This document shows positions 25,219-34,638 of a stretch of 64,000 nt of DNA, in pieces. The notes below the pieces were generated by a model. It was not told the DNA's origin. It made no database searches and saw only the letters and a program-made list of their open reading frames with translations. Location: NCBI GenBank assembly GCA_030761205.1, contig JAULJL010000018.1, forward strand, positions 10,684,501 to 10,748,500, read 5' to 3'. The stretch comes from Fremontodendron californicum. Its lineage: Eukaryota > Streptophyta > Magnoliopsida > Malvales > Malvaceae. A program made the position numbers and the translations under genes. Position 1 is the first letter of the stretch; each line of letters opens with the position of its first letter.

Positions 25219-27020
25219 AGATTGTTGCTAGTCCCTAGCAACGACTCAATAAAAATAAAATAAGAAAATCTAATCTAATCCATTTTCGTAGGAAATCACG
25301 GTGGCACTTAGCATGTGACACAAGCCTTTAAACCCCTAGGTGTCCCTAGTGGACGAGTTTAGTCTCGTGAGGGTTTACTAGAACGATACCCACAAACATT
25401 GAAAAACTAAAATATAAATAAACTGCATATACTAAAAATATTTACTCCTAATCCTTTCAATACAAATTAGATACAATATTTGAACAAGTCTTATAAACTA
25501 ATCAATAGCTTAAAGAATTTCACAAAAAATCATGCTTGAATGTAAATTGTTTGAGTTAAGCCAATATTAGCATAACATATCTCAATCAAAATATTGCATG
25601 TTCAAATTTAATCTCAACTTCTCACATGGGATACCCTCATGATTTTCACTCTTTAAAGTAGTGGTGAAGTGTTTACACTCAATCAATCTCATGCAAACAG
25701 TTCTACCATATTCTTGCTTGTCCACCTATTCTCCACTATTTAGATCATACAACTTCATGAATCAAGAGGTCTTTAATCAAGGTTGTAATGGGGCCAAGGG
25801 GTTTGTAATGTGGTTGAAGAACAAAAGGATAAAGATATCACAAAGGTTCCAAAGAGTTCATAAAGTTTAGAGACATAAAAAGATCATACAAAGAAACTTC
25901 TCAAAACTCTTTACAAGTACATAGTCACCTAGGCCGGATATTTATGTTGGGCCTTTTCTTCATTCTGAACAACTTTGTAACATCTTTTTCTTTTTCCCAA
26001 AATTCAAGAGATGATTCATATTTTTTTTTTTGAATGTATTTGCCAGTATTCCATTTTTTTTTTTTTTGACTTTTCTTTTCTTTCCCCCCCCACACTTATT
26101 TCTTGTTTCTAACCCAAATTTTTAACTAAAAATATCCCTTGTCTTTGCAACTTGTCTCAAAACATGCTAATTCATCTTTGGAACAAAGGTAAAGATATAA
26201 GTATATTTAGGTTAGGGACAAGTTATGGTTACCAAAGAGATAGCTTATTCAATGTAGGCTCAAATTGGTTCACTAAGGGTGTGTTCTCTTGGAACATCAA
26301 TAAGGGATGGCTGTTTGGCTCTGGCTAAAAATCCTAATGCCTCTATCATATTCATGTTGTCACATGTATCAATATAGTCTCAAACGGTTTAAAGCAAGTT
26401 CTAGAGAATCCTGTAATCATAAGAGCACTCAAGAAAGAAATTAGATTGATTTGTATAATGCATCAATCATTATAGGCTCAAAAACTCACAAGGATGATTA
26501 TACAAGTCAGATTAAGTCTAAACATGCTTCTTTCTCAATCAACATATCATATTAACATTGGCTCATAAAAAAAATGATATCAAGCTCAATTCTCATGAAA
26601 ATCTTCTCACTAATAACTCTGTTTTAGACTTATGCAATTCATATCTCATCATTGTATTAAAAAGGAACTAAAACACACTAAAAATTATAATAAAGACTCA
26701 TAAAAAAAAAATAGTAGACAAAAATAAAAGAAATCCTAAATCATTCCCCCCACACTTAATTCTTACATTGTCCTCAATGTAAGTCTATTAACCCAAATGA
26801 AAGAATCATGTGTAAGAGAAAAGAACTAATAACATAAGAATAGGAACAGCTAAGACTCAAAACAAAACAAACTCATGCAACCTAAATAATCTTAAAATAC
26901 TAAACAAAAATTAACAAGTAAACATAAAAAGATTAAAATCAAAGTGACAAGGTGTGTCTCAAGTCTCCCTTACTCAGACCTTGTTCAGAATGAATACTTC
27001 TAAATTGCTTAAAACACAAC

Positions 27021-27064
<44 letters not shown>

Positions 27065-27309
27065 GAAATCAAACTGACAAGGTATGTCTCAAGTCTCCCT
27101 TACTCAGACCTTGTTCAGAATGAATACTTCTTAAAAAATTTTTTTTTTTTTTTTTTTTTAAATTAGCAAAATATGTCCCTTACCCCCTACTAAAATATGA
27201 CATTGTCCCCAATGTCAAATTTTAAAGGTAGAATTTTGGAGATATTACCTGCAGAGGTTGCTAACCACTTATTATAACTGAGACACAACAAGCAAAATGT
27301 TAGATAATG
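25219..27309 (-). other. gypsy 3' noncoding region with extra polypurine-like tracts
   Basis: No coding frame of note. Minus-strand AAGTGTGGGGG tracts recur at 26084-26097 and 26746-26757. The latter follows a TTGAGGACAATG box at about 26764-26782, a signature of this retrotransposon branch. Two 62-bp direct repeats (about 26942-27005 and 27065-27131), each followed by a long poly-T run, lie at the LOG-proximal end. Confidence 0.6.
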
Positions 27310-27957
27310 TCACAAAGACAAAGTGCAATCCACTCCTTGCTCGTCCATATCTCTTTTTCTTTTTCCGAGCGTTTGCGAAACAACCGTAGCAGATAAACAC
27401 TCATAAGCTTGGAGCTTTTTAAGTAAATCTTCAATGGTTGTAGCAGAAATTATGGTTCTCCTTGCCTCTGAAAACATGAATCCATTATCCACAGCATTAT
27501 CTAAATATAAAAGCAAATTACTAAAATAACCATTAATATTAAGCAAACCAATGGGTTTCTTATTTGTGACCAAAGATGACCAAGAAGCCACGCAAGCTAT
27601 TTCTTCCAATGTACCCAGACCTCCTGGTAAAGCAATGAATGCATCGGCAGAATGGTACATGATTGTTATCCGTTCAGGGACACTCCAGACTTGTATTTCC
27701 TTACCCACGGTAGGTCCACAAAAACTTGTGAATAGTTTTGGCACGATTCCTAGAACTGGACTTCCTCCGGTGTGTGCTGCTGTAGCGACTGCTCCCATTA
27801 AACCCGTACTACCGCCTCCATAAATCAAGTGGATCTTTTGTTGGGCAAGTATTACTCCAACTCTTATGGCTTCATCAGCGAATATGTTATTTTTCCCTGG
27901 ATAAGCACCTCCAAAGACACAAATTTTTTTAATGCGCTGGGATGAAGTACTTTCCAT
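27310..27957 (-). CDS. LONELY GUY-like cytokinin riboside 5'-monophosphate phosphoribohydrolase inside the gypsy element
   Basis: 215-aa intronless frame (ATG at 27957, stop 27310-27312), sense with the retrotransposon and 3' of pol. It shows the LOG family order: KKICVFGGAYPGK near the N-terminus (plants usually have CVFCGS), IYGGGSTGLMGAVA, HTGGSPVLGIVPK, an Arg in PERITIM, then the signature PGGLGTLEE at about residues 115-123, and KPIGLLNINGYF. The Arg and Glu of the catalytic motif are present. LOG enzymes release active cytokinin bases from nucleotide precursors, in cytosol and nucleus. Length matches the family (about 210-230 aa). The C-terminus ends in a basic GKRKRD stretch. An in-frame ATG 12 codons upstream (27993) exists, but a strong 3' splice site at 27974 lies between, so I prefer the inner start. 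Plant LOG genes normally have several introns, so an RNA-mediated or viral origin is plausible. Confidence 0.88.
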   Translation of the reverse strand: MESTSSQRIKKICVFGGAYPGKNNIFADEAIRVGVILAQQKIHLIYGGGSTGLMGAVATAAHTGGSPVLGIVPKLFTSFCGPTVGKEIQVWSVPERITIMYHSADAFIALPGGLGTLEEIACVASWSSLVTNKKPIGLLNINGYFSNLLLYLDNAVDNGFMFSEARRTIISATTIEDLLKKLQAYECLSATVVSQTLGKRKRDMDEQGVDCTLSL

Positions 27958-27990
27958 TTTTTTTTTCGAGTGCCTGAAAGAGAATGAGTA
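27958..27990 (-). promoter_or_regulatory. predicted 3' splice site upstream of the LOG-like ORF
   Basis: Minus strand TACTCATTCTCTTTCAG followed by G, with the AG at 27975-27974. It is a pyrimidine tract plus CAG, 17 nt before the ATG. Use of it would place the LOG-like start as the first ATG of a spliced RNA. Confidence 0.55.
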
Positions 27991-28317
27991 CATGGTGTAA
28001 TATATAGAGGACTGAGTAGTGAATCAGACAAGAGTAATAATGTCGCCGAAAGTGTATCTGACCTGTCAGAAGAAAATGTTAACCTAACAAAAGATTTTTG
28101 CGTGATTTCAGGAAGAAAATCAAAAAGAGAAGAAAAAATCAACCGTAAAAGACAAATAAAAAAAACGAGAATAATTACACAAATCGAACAACACGTAAAT
28201 TAAAACAAAATAAAGTTATTGCAAATCAAACCAAAAGCTGAGAAGTCATTTATTGTAGTTGTGATTGTGGCTCACATCTTCCTCTGGTTTTACGTCCAGA
28301 AACGGCTTAAACGCCTT

Positions 28318-28854
28318 CTATGAGTCGAGGATATGCTTCCCATCCAGTTTTCTTACAAGCTGGCAAACAGGGTCTTTTAACATCAGATTCCCAAGATGTT
28401 GCCATTCCCTTTGGAATTGCGGCCATAAATCAAGAATTTCTCTTTGTACGTCTCCACTAGGATGCGTCTCAAGAGAAAGTTGGATATTACCCAAATTCTC
28501 CTTACTCAGTCCATCCTTAATGAATTCAATTTTATCATCTCGATTAGAGGACGGAATCCCAATAGAACGACATTTACCGTTACACGTCCATCGTGCACAT
28601 TTGTGGCAATTTGAACTCATGCGCTTTGCTCGTCGCTTCTTTGCAAAAGTGCTTCTACCTGTACCTGGTAAATGCAAAACAGGAAGATATTCATCTTCAC
28701 GTACCTTGGCTTCAATTAGCCAACGTATGTCGTCAGGAATCCCTTTGTGCATAAGCATTCTTAATCTCTCAAGTCGAACTTGGTAAAGCTTCAGTAAAAT
28801 ATTTCGAGGAAAAGGAGGAAATCGTTTCTGCAATCTTGTGAGAATATCATCCAT
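28318..28854 (-). CDS. small basic Cys-rich protein in the gypsy element, viral CRP-like
   Basis: 178-aa frame (ATG at 28854, stop at 28318-28320), sense with gag-pol. The N-terminal 60 residues are predicted helical and basic (MDDILTRLQKRF; LYQVRLERLRMLMHKG). Then comes a basic patch AKKRRAKR directly before a four-cysteine cluster, CHKCARWTCNGKC (C-x2-C-x4-C-x3-C), at about residues 96-115. After it comes an acidic/hydrophobic segment (KIEFIKDGLSKENL). A GRS-x-A-basic patch followed by a Cys4 finger is the layout of the cysteine-rich nucleic-acid-binding proteins of carla-like plant RNA viruses, which often suppress RNA silencing. This resemblance is by eye and needs a profile search. The frame extends upstream to 29052, but a strong 3' splice site ends one base before this ATG, which favours 28854. 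Alternative: an unrelated zinc-binding protein. Confidence 0.7.
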   Translation of the reverse strand: MDDILTRLQKRFPPFPRNILLKLYQVRLERLRMLMHKGIPDDIRWLIEAKVREDEYLPVLHLPGTGRSTFAKKRRAKRMSSNCHKCARWTCNGKCRSIGIPSSNRDDKIEFIKDGLSKENLGNIQLSLETHPSGDVQREILDLWPQFQREWQHLGNLMLKDPVCQLVRKLDGKHILDS

Positions 28855-28892
28855 CCTGAAAAAAAAAGAATGAAAAAAAAAATTGAAAGAGA
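28855..28892 (-). promoter_or_regulatory. predicted 3' splice site upstream of the Cys-rich ORF
   Basis: Minus strand CATTCTTTTTTTTTCAG then G and the ATG, preceded by another long T run. The AG is at 28857-28856. Textbook plant acceptor placing the start codon one base into the exon. Confidence 0.65.
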
Positions 28893-29197
28893 AATTGGAA
28901 GAGAAATTTATATACAATATCAGTTTTGTGGGTAGCTGATGGAACCGATTTAAATAATCACGGAGTACCGTTATCCGCCATTTAACCGGGGTTAAAAAAA
29001 ATAAATTAAAAATTATATTTACATCTTGTAAGAGAAAAGAACTATTAAACAAAAGAAAAGAAAAACAATAAAAGATAGAATGATGGAGAGTAAGGAATAT
29101 GCAAATCTGATATAATAGATGCTCTCCATCCTTTTGGGTTGCCTCCCAAGAAGCGCTTGGTTTATTGTCCTCAGCCTAACTTAGACCCATGCCATTA
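28893..29197 (-). other. spacer between gag-pol and the Cys-rich ORF
   Basis: No gene. On the minus strand just after the pol stop it holds the motif AAGCGCTTCTTGGGAGGCAA, of a type common 3' of pol in plant gypsy elements, then AT-rich sequence leading into the splice acceptor. Confidence 0.5.
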
Positions 29198-32100
29198 TTA
29201 TTCAACATACTTTGGCTCAAAAAGTGGAAACTCCTCCACATCTTGTATTGGAAAGTTCTCATAGTAAGGCTTCAATCTATGACCATTCACTTTGAATGCC
29301 TTATCTGTTTTTGGGCTTTGGATTTCAACTGCACCATGAGTAAATACATTAGTAATAACAAAAGGTCCAACCCAACGAGAACGTAACTTACCTGGATATA
29401 ACTTAAGGCGTGAATGGAAGAGAAGAACTTTTTGTCCAACAACAAATTCTTTTCTTGATATCATCTTGTCATGGAATGCCTTAGTCTTTTCCTTGTAAAT
29501 CCTAGAATTCTGATAGGCATCATTCCTTATCTCCTCTAATTCTTGTAGGTCAAGTTTTCTTTTCTTTCCTATCGCATCCATCTCCATGTTGCATTGTTTG
29601 ATAGCCCAATATGATTTATGTTCCAATTCAACCGGAAGATGACAAGGCTTACCATAAACAAGTCGATAAGGAGACATACCAATGGGTGTCTTATATGCTG
29701 TCCTATAAGCCCAAAGTGCATCATCAAGTCGTGAACTCCAATCCTTCCTATTTGGATTAACTGTCTTTTCAAGGATGGACTTAACTTCTCGGTTTGACAC
29801 TTCAGCTTGCCCACTAGTTTGAGGATGATATGAGGTGGAGACCTTGTGTGTGATGTTATACTTCCTCAAAAGTGCTTCCATAGTCCTATTGCAAAAGTGA
29901 GTACCTCTATCGCTGATTATGGCCTTTGGCGTTCCAAACCTAGCCAAGATGTTAGTCTTGACAAAATCTGAAACAACTTTAGAGTCATTAGTCCTAGTGG
30001 ATTTTGCTTCCACCCACTTTGAAACATAATCAACGGCAAGTAAAATATAAAGATTACCAAAAGAAGGAGGAAAAGGTCCCATGAAATCCATGCCCCATAC
30101 ATCAAAAATTTCAACAATAAGTATTGGAGTTTGAGGCATTTGATTTCTAGCACCTAAGTTACCAGTTCTTTGGCAACGATCACATGACTTGCAAAAGAGG
30201 TATGCATCTTTGAATATGGTAGGCCAATAAAATCCAGAATCAAGAACTTTCATGGCTGTTCTTTTGGATCCAAAGTGTCCTCCACATGCATAAGAGTGAC
30301 AAAAGGTGAGAATAGATTGAAATTCAGTTTCGAGTACACACCTTCTTATAATCTGATCGGAGCAATGCTTCCAAAGGTAAGGATCATCCCATATGTAGTA
30401 TTTGGCATCACTCTTGATCTTATTTCTTTGAGCTTGTGTCAACTCTTGTGGCAACTTCTTGGTAACTAAGTAATTAACAATATCAGCATACCAAGGAGTT
30501 GTTGTTCTTATAAAAAGAAGTTGCTCATCCGGAAAGTTCTCATTCAAGGGTAGTGCATCATCTTCATGAACTAAACGGCTAAGATGGTCCGCAACCAGGT
30601 TGTCACTACCTCTCTTATCTTTTATCTCCAAATCAAACTCTTGTAAGAGAAGTATCCATCTAATCAACCTTGGTTTGGCCTCCTTTTTAGTGAGTAAGTA
30701 CTTAAGGGCTGCATGGTCAGAAAATACAATTACTTTAGTACCAATTAAATAAGATCGAAATTTTTCTAAAGCAAATACAACAGCCAAAAGTTCTTTTTCA
30801 GTAGTGGAATAGTTCAATTGAGCATCATTAAGAGTTCTTGAGGCATAATAAATGGCATGTGAGGCTTTCCCAACCCGTTGGCCCAAAACAGCTCCAATGG
30901 CATAGTCACTAGCATCACACATGATTTCAAAAGGTACATTCCAATCTGGTGGTTGGATGATAGGAGCTGATGTCAAGAGTCCCTTCAATGTTTCAAACGC
31001 CTCTTTGCATTTATCATCAAAGTGGAAAACCACATCTTTTTGTAGTAGCTTGCAAAGAGGTAATGTGATCTTTGAGAAGTCTTTGATAAATCTCCTATAG
31101 AAACCTGCATGTCCAAGAAAAGAACGAACCTCTCTCACATTTGTGGGAGGTGGTAAAGAATGCATAATATCTATTTTAGACTTATCAACCTCTATCCCTC
31201 TAGAAGAAATAACATGGCCCAAAACTATTCCTTGTTCTACCATAAAGTGACATTTTTCCCAATTCAAAACAAGGTTAGTTTCCATGCATCTTTCAAGTAC
31301 AAGTGTAAGGTTCTCTAGACATCTATCAAAAGAATCACCATAGACACTAAAATCATCCATAAACACTTCTATGATATTCTCTACATAATCTGAAAATATG
31401 CTAACCATACACCTTTGGAATGTAGCTGGTGCATTACAAAGACCAAATGGCATACGCCGGTATGCAAAAGTACCAAATGGACATGTGAATGTTGTTTTCT
31501 CTTGGTCCTCCGGAGCAATGGCTATCTGATTATAACCTGAAAAACCATCAAGAAAACAATAATGAGAATGGCCAGCTAACCTTTCAAGCATTTGATCAAT
31601 AAAAGGTAAAGGAAAGTGGTCTTTGCGGGTTGTGGAATTAAGTTTACGATAATCAATACAAACTCGCCATCCTGTTTGAATCCTAGTAGGAACAAGTTCA
31701 TTCTCATTATTTGTTACCACCGTTACACCTGATTTCTTTGGAACCACTTGGACTGGGCTCACCCATTTGCTATCCGAGATAGGATAGATCACTCCAACAT
31801 CTAGGAGCTTCAGTATCTCCTTTTTCACAACCTCCATCATAGGAGGGTTCAATCTTCTTTGTGCTTCTCTTGTTGGTTTAGACCCTTCCTCTAACAAAAT
31901 CCGGTGCATGCACATGGATGGGCTTATTCCCTTGATGTCGGCAATTGTCCAACCAATTGCTGTTTTATGCTCTCTAAGCACCCGGATAAGTCGCTCTTCT
32001 TGCAAAGGTGTGAGCTCTTTGGCAATGATGACAGGTAGTGTGTCCTTTTCCCCTAAGAACAAATATTTCAAGTGGTTCGGTAGTGGTTTCAATTCTAAAG

Positions 32101-34531
32101 TTGGTGCCTGCAAAATGGAAGGTAGAAGTTTCTCATTAGATAAAGGCAAATCAATAAATGAAACATCAAACCTTGCATCTTTAGGTTGCAGCGAGTGTAA
32201 AGATTCTAGTGCCCCTTCCACATGGTCACTCAAGGCTAGTTTAGCATTCCCCATTCCGAGATGGTTGCTAAGGACTATTTCCACACTATCTTCACCATCT
32301 AGCTCATAAGCTTGCTGCACTAGTGAGTCAATTATATCAATATTAAAAACAGAATGCACATCACTAGGATATCTCATGGCCTCAAAAATGTTAAAGCGAA
32401 TTATTTCACCATCAAATTCCATAGTTAAAGTGCCATCATGTACATCTATTTTAGTTCTTGCTGTTTTCAAGAATGGTCTCCCTAATAGAATAGGTGTGGG
32501 ATTAGAAGACATCTCATCTTCCATCTCAATAACATAAAAGTCAGCGGGAAAAACCAATTCATTAACCTGTACAAGAACGTCTTCTACAACTCCTCTTGGA
32601 TAAGTGTTAGAACGGTCAGCAAGTTGTATTATAACACCGGTTTCCTCTAATGGTCCTAGATTCAATGAAGCATAAATTGAATATGGCATGACATTAATAG
32701 ATGCCCCTAGATCTAGCATAGCACGCTCAAACCTGGTGTTGCCTATCTTACAAGGAATGGTAAACATACCTGGATCCTTGCATTTAGGTGGGAGTTTCTT
32801 TTGAAGAACAGCTGACACATTCTCCCCCACACTTACCTTTTCATTCCATTTCAACTTCCGTTTAGATGTGCACAACTCTTTTAGGAACTTGGCATATCTT
32901 GGCACTTGCTTGATAGCATCTAGTAAAGGAATGTTCACCTCTACTTTCCGGAAGGTTTCCAAAATTTCCTTCTCTTGCTCCTCCTTCTTGGACTTTGCTA
33001 ACCTGCTAGGAAAAGGTGGAGGAGTTATATAAGAAGGAAAGGATGGTTTAGGAATTACCTTTTTTAGTGGCTCGTTGGGATGTGAAGAGGATGCCATGGT
33101 ATTGTTCTCCCCTTGAGCACTATCATTTTGTGGTGTCTCTAGCTGTTTCCCACTTCTTAAATTTATAGCATTGGCATTCTCTCTTGGATTCACTATGGTT
33201 TGGGAAGGTAATTTCCCAGAATCCCTTGCTTGCATTTGACTCATGGTTGTTGCCAATTGCCCTATTTGAGTCTCCAAATTTCGAATACTTGTCTTTGTTT
33301 CCTGTTGAAATTGAATTGTATTAGTAGAAAGAGCTTTAACAAGATCTTCAAGAGAAGTACCTGAATTTTGGGTGGGTGGTAGTTGTTGTCGGGTTTGGTA
33401 TGGTTGTTGCACTCTTTGCTGAAAACCCGGTGGCCTGTGGTCAAATGGTGGAGGAATAGTTTGTGATTGGTTCCCTCCATAATTGAAGTTTGGATGATCC
33501 CTCCATCCTGGATTGTATGTGTTTGAGTAGGGATCATATTTCCTTGATTGGTTCTGAAATCCACCCATGGCATTCACATGTTCATTGGTATCCTCTTGAA
33601 GTGTTGGACACATATCAGTTTGGTGCCCTATGTTTGAACATATGCCACAAGCCTTTATTTGTTGTATTTTACCTACAGCCAATTGTTGAACAAGAGAAGT
33701 CAGTTTATCAAATTTTTGTTCAAGGGATGATATACTTACCTCATTAACTCTCTTGGATTGTGGTGGTGGATCTTGTCTCATTGAGAACTGTTGAGAATTG
33801 GCTGCCATGTTGGAGATTAATGTTCTAGCAGCCCTGGGAGTCTTATCAACTAGAGCTCCCCCACTAGCGGCATCTATCATACTTCTCTCCATGGGCATGA
33901 GACCTTCATAGAAGTATTGGATGAGAAGTTGTTCACTTATTTGATGGTGTGGACATGATGCACAAAGTTTCTTGAACCTCTCCCAATATTCATATAAGGA
34001 CTCTCCGTTGTATTGCCGAATCCCACATATCTCTTTCCTAATGTTGGCAGCCTTAGATGCTGGGAAATACCTTTCCAAGAATGCTTTCTTCAAATCATTC
34101 CATGTAGTGATGGTCCCGGATGGTAGATAGTAGAGCCATTCCTTTGCTGAATCAGCTAGAGAGAATGGGAAGGCTCTCAACTTAACTTGTTCTTCCGTGA
34201 CCCCTGTTGGTCTCATGCTTGAGCAAACTACATGGAATTCCTTGAGGTGCTTATTTGGATCCTCTCCTGCAAAACCATGAAAAGTTGGGAGAAGGTGAAT
34301 CAAACCAGATTTTAATTCAAAAGCTACCTCAAGATTAGCATATTCAATGCATAATGGTTGTTGACCCAAGTCCGGAGCGGCTAGCTCCTTGAGAGTTCGG
34401 TTGTCAGCTGCTGCCATCTCTCCTTGCTTCTCTTGGATGTTTTGGATCAACTCCTCGATTGGTTGTTGGTGAGAAGTTATAAATTCCCGAATTTTTCTAA
34501 GTCGTAAGTCTTTTTCGGGAGCTTGGAACAT
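29198..34531 (-). CDS. Athila-type gag-pol polyprotein, intact
   Basis: 1777 aa, one uninterrupted frame. Gag at about residues 90-250 (FAGEDPNKHLKEF; EWLYYLP; FLERYFPASK). CCHC zinc knuckle at 295-308 (CGICSNIGHQTDMC). Aspartic protease at about 600-690 (AMLDLGASINVMP, a DLGA active site where other families have DSGA). Reverse transcriptase at about 905-1090 (YRRMPFGLCNAPATFQ; FMDD at 1057-1060). RNase H from about 1200 (MCDASDYAIGAVLG). Integrase with an HHCC zinc region at 1411-1452 and catalytic D1481, D1540 and E1576. All catalytic residues seem present, so this copy may encode working enzymes. The start is 107 bases from the 5' LTR and just after the PBS. Confidence 0.95.
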   Translation of the reverse strand: MFQAPEKDLRLRKIREFITSHQQPIEELIQNIQEKQGEMAAADNRTLKELAAPDLGQQPLCIEYANLEVAFELKSGLIHLLPTFHGFAGEDPNKHLKEFHVVCSSMRPTGVTEEQVKLRAFPFSLADSAKEWLYYLPSGTITTWNDLKKAFLERYFPASKAANIRKEICGIRQYNGESLYEYWERFKKLCASCPHHQISEQLLIQYFYEGLMPMERSMIDAASGGALVDKTPRAARTLISNMAANSQQFSMRQDPPPQSKRVNEVSISSLEQKFDKLTSLVQQLAVGKIQQIKACGICSNIGHQTDMCPTLQEDTNEHVNAMGGFQNQSRKYDPYSNTYNPGWRDHPNFNYGGNQSQTIPPPFDHRPPGFQQRVQQPYQTRQQLPPTQNSGTSLEDLVKALSTNTIQFQQETKTSIRNLETQIGQLATTMSQMQARDSGKLPSQTIVNPRENANAINLRSGKQLETPQNDSAQGENNTMASSSHPNEPLKKVIPKPSFPSYITPPPFPSRLAKSKKEEQEKEILETFRKVEVNIPLLDAIKQVPRYAKFLKELCTSKRKLKWNEKVSVGENVSAVLQKKLPPKCKDPGMFTIPCKIGNTRFERAMLDLGASINVMPYSIYASLNLGPLEETGVIIQLADRSNTYPRGVVEDVLVQVNELVFPADFYVIEMEDEMSSNPTPILLGRPFLKTARTKIDVHDGTLTMEFDGEIIRFNIFEAMRYPSDVHSVFNIDIIDSLVQQAYELDGEDSVEIVLSNHLGMGNAKLALSDHVEGALESLHSLQPKDARFDVSFIDLPLSNEKLLPSILQAPTLELKPLPNHLKYLFLGEKDTLPVIIAKELTPLQEERLIRVLREHKTAIGWTIADIKGISPSMCMHRILLEEGSKPTREAQRRLNPPMMEVVKKEILKLLDVGVIYPISDSKWVSPVQVVPKKSGVTVVTNNENELVPTRIQTGWRVCIDYRKLNSTTRKDHFPLPFIDQMLERLAGHSHYCFLDGFSGYNQIAIAPEDQEKTTFTCPFGTFAYRRMPFGLCNAPATFQRCMVSIFSDYVENIIEVFMDDFSVYGDSFDRCLENLTLVLERCMETNLVLNWEKCHFMVEQGIVLGHVISSRGIEVDKSKIDIMHSLPPPTNVREVRSFLGHAGFYRRFIKDFSKITLPLCKLLQKDVVFHFDDKCKEAFETLKGLLTSAPIIQPPDWNVPFEIMCDASDYAIGAVLGQRVGKASHAIYYASRTLNDAQLNYSTTEKELLAVVFALEKFRSYLIGTKVIVFSDHAALKYLLTKKEAKPRLIRWILLLQEFDLEIKDKRGSDNLVADHLSRLVHEDDALPLNENFPDEQLLFIRTTTPWYADIVNYLVTKKLPQELTQAQRNKIKSDAKYYIWDDPYLWKHCSDQIIRRCVLETEFQSILTFCHSYACGGHFGSKRTAMKVLDSGFYWPTIFKDAYLFCKSCDRCQRTGNLGARNQMPQTPILIVEIFDVWGMDFMGPFPPSFGNLYILLAVDYVSKWVEAKSTRTNDSKVVSDFVKTNILARFGTPKAIISDRGTHFCNRTMEALLRKYNITHKVSTSYHPQTSGQAEVSNREVKSILEKTVNPNRKDWSSRLDDALWAYRTAYKTPIGMSPYRLVYGKPCHLPVELEHKSYWAIKQCNMEMDAIGKKRKLDLQELEEIRNDAYQNSRIYKEKTKAFHDKMISRKEFVVGQKVLLFHSRLKLYPGKLRSRWVGPFVITNVFTHGAVEIQSPKTDKAFKVNGHRLKPYYENFPIQDVEEFPLFEPKYVE

Positions 34532-34614
34532 TCACTAATAAAAAAAATAAGAAAGTAAATAATTAGAACAGAAAATAAGAATAAACCAATAAACTAATAA
34601 ACTAAAGAAAGCAA

Positions 34615-34632
34615 TCCCCGGCAACGGCGCCA
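34615..34632 (-). promoter_or_regulatory. gypsy primer binding site (tRNA-Asp)
   Basis: Minus strand TGGCGCCGTTGCCGGGGA, 6 nt inside the 5' LTR. Complementary over 18 nt to the 3' end of plant tRNA-Asp(GUC) including CCA. It is a PBS, not a tRNA gene, since no tRNA body is present. Confidence 0.88.
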
Positions 34633-34638
34633 AAAATT

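Noticed and set aside
28265..28786. Plus-strand 173-codon open frame
   Set aside because: Exactly antisense to the Cys-rich ORF, which has the splice site, motif and element orientation in its favour.
34611..34632. tRNA-Asp 3' end sequence
   Set aside because: Only the last 18 nt of the tRNA are matched, right next to an LTR. It is the primer binding site.
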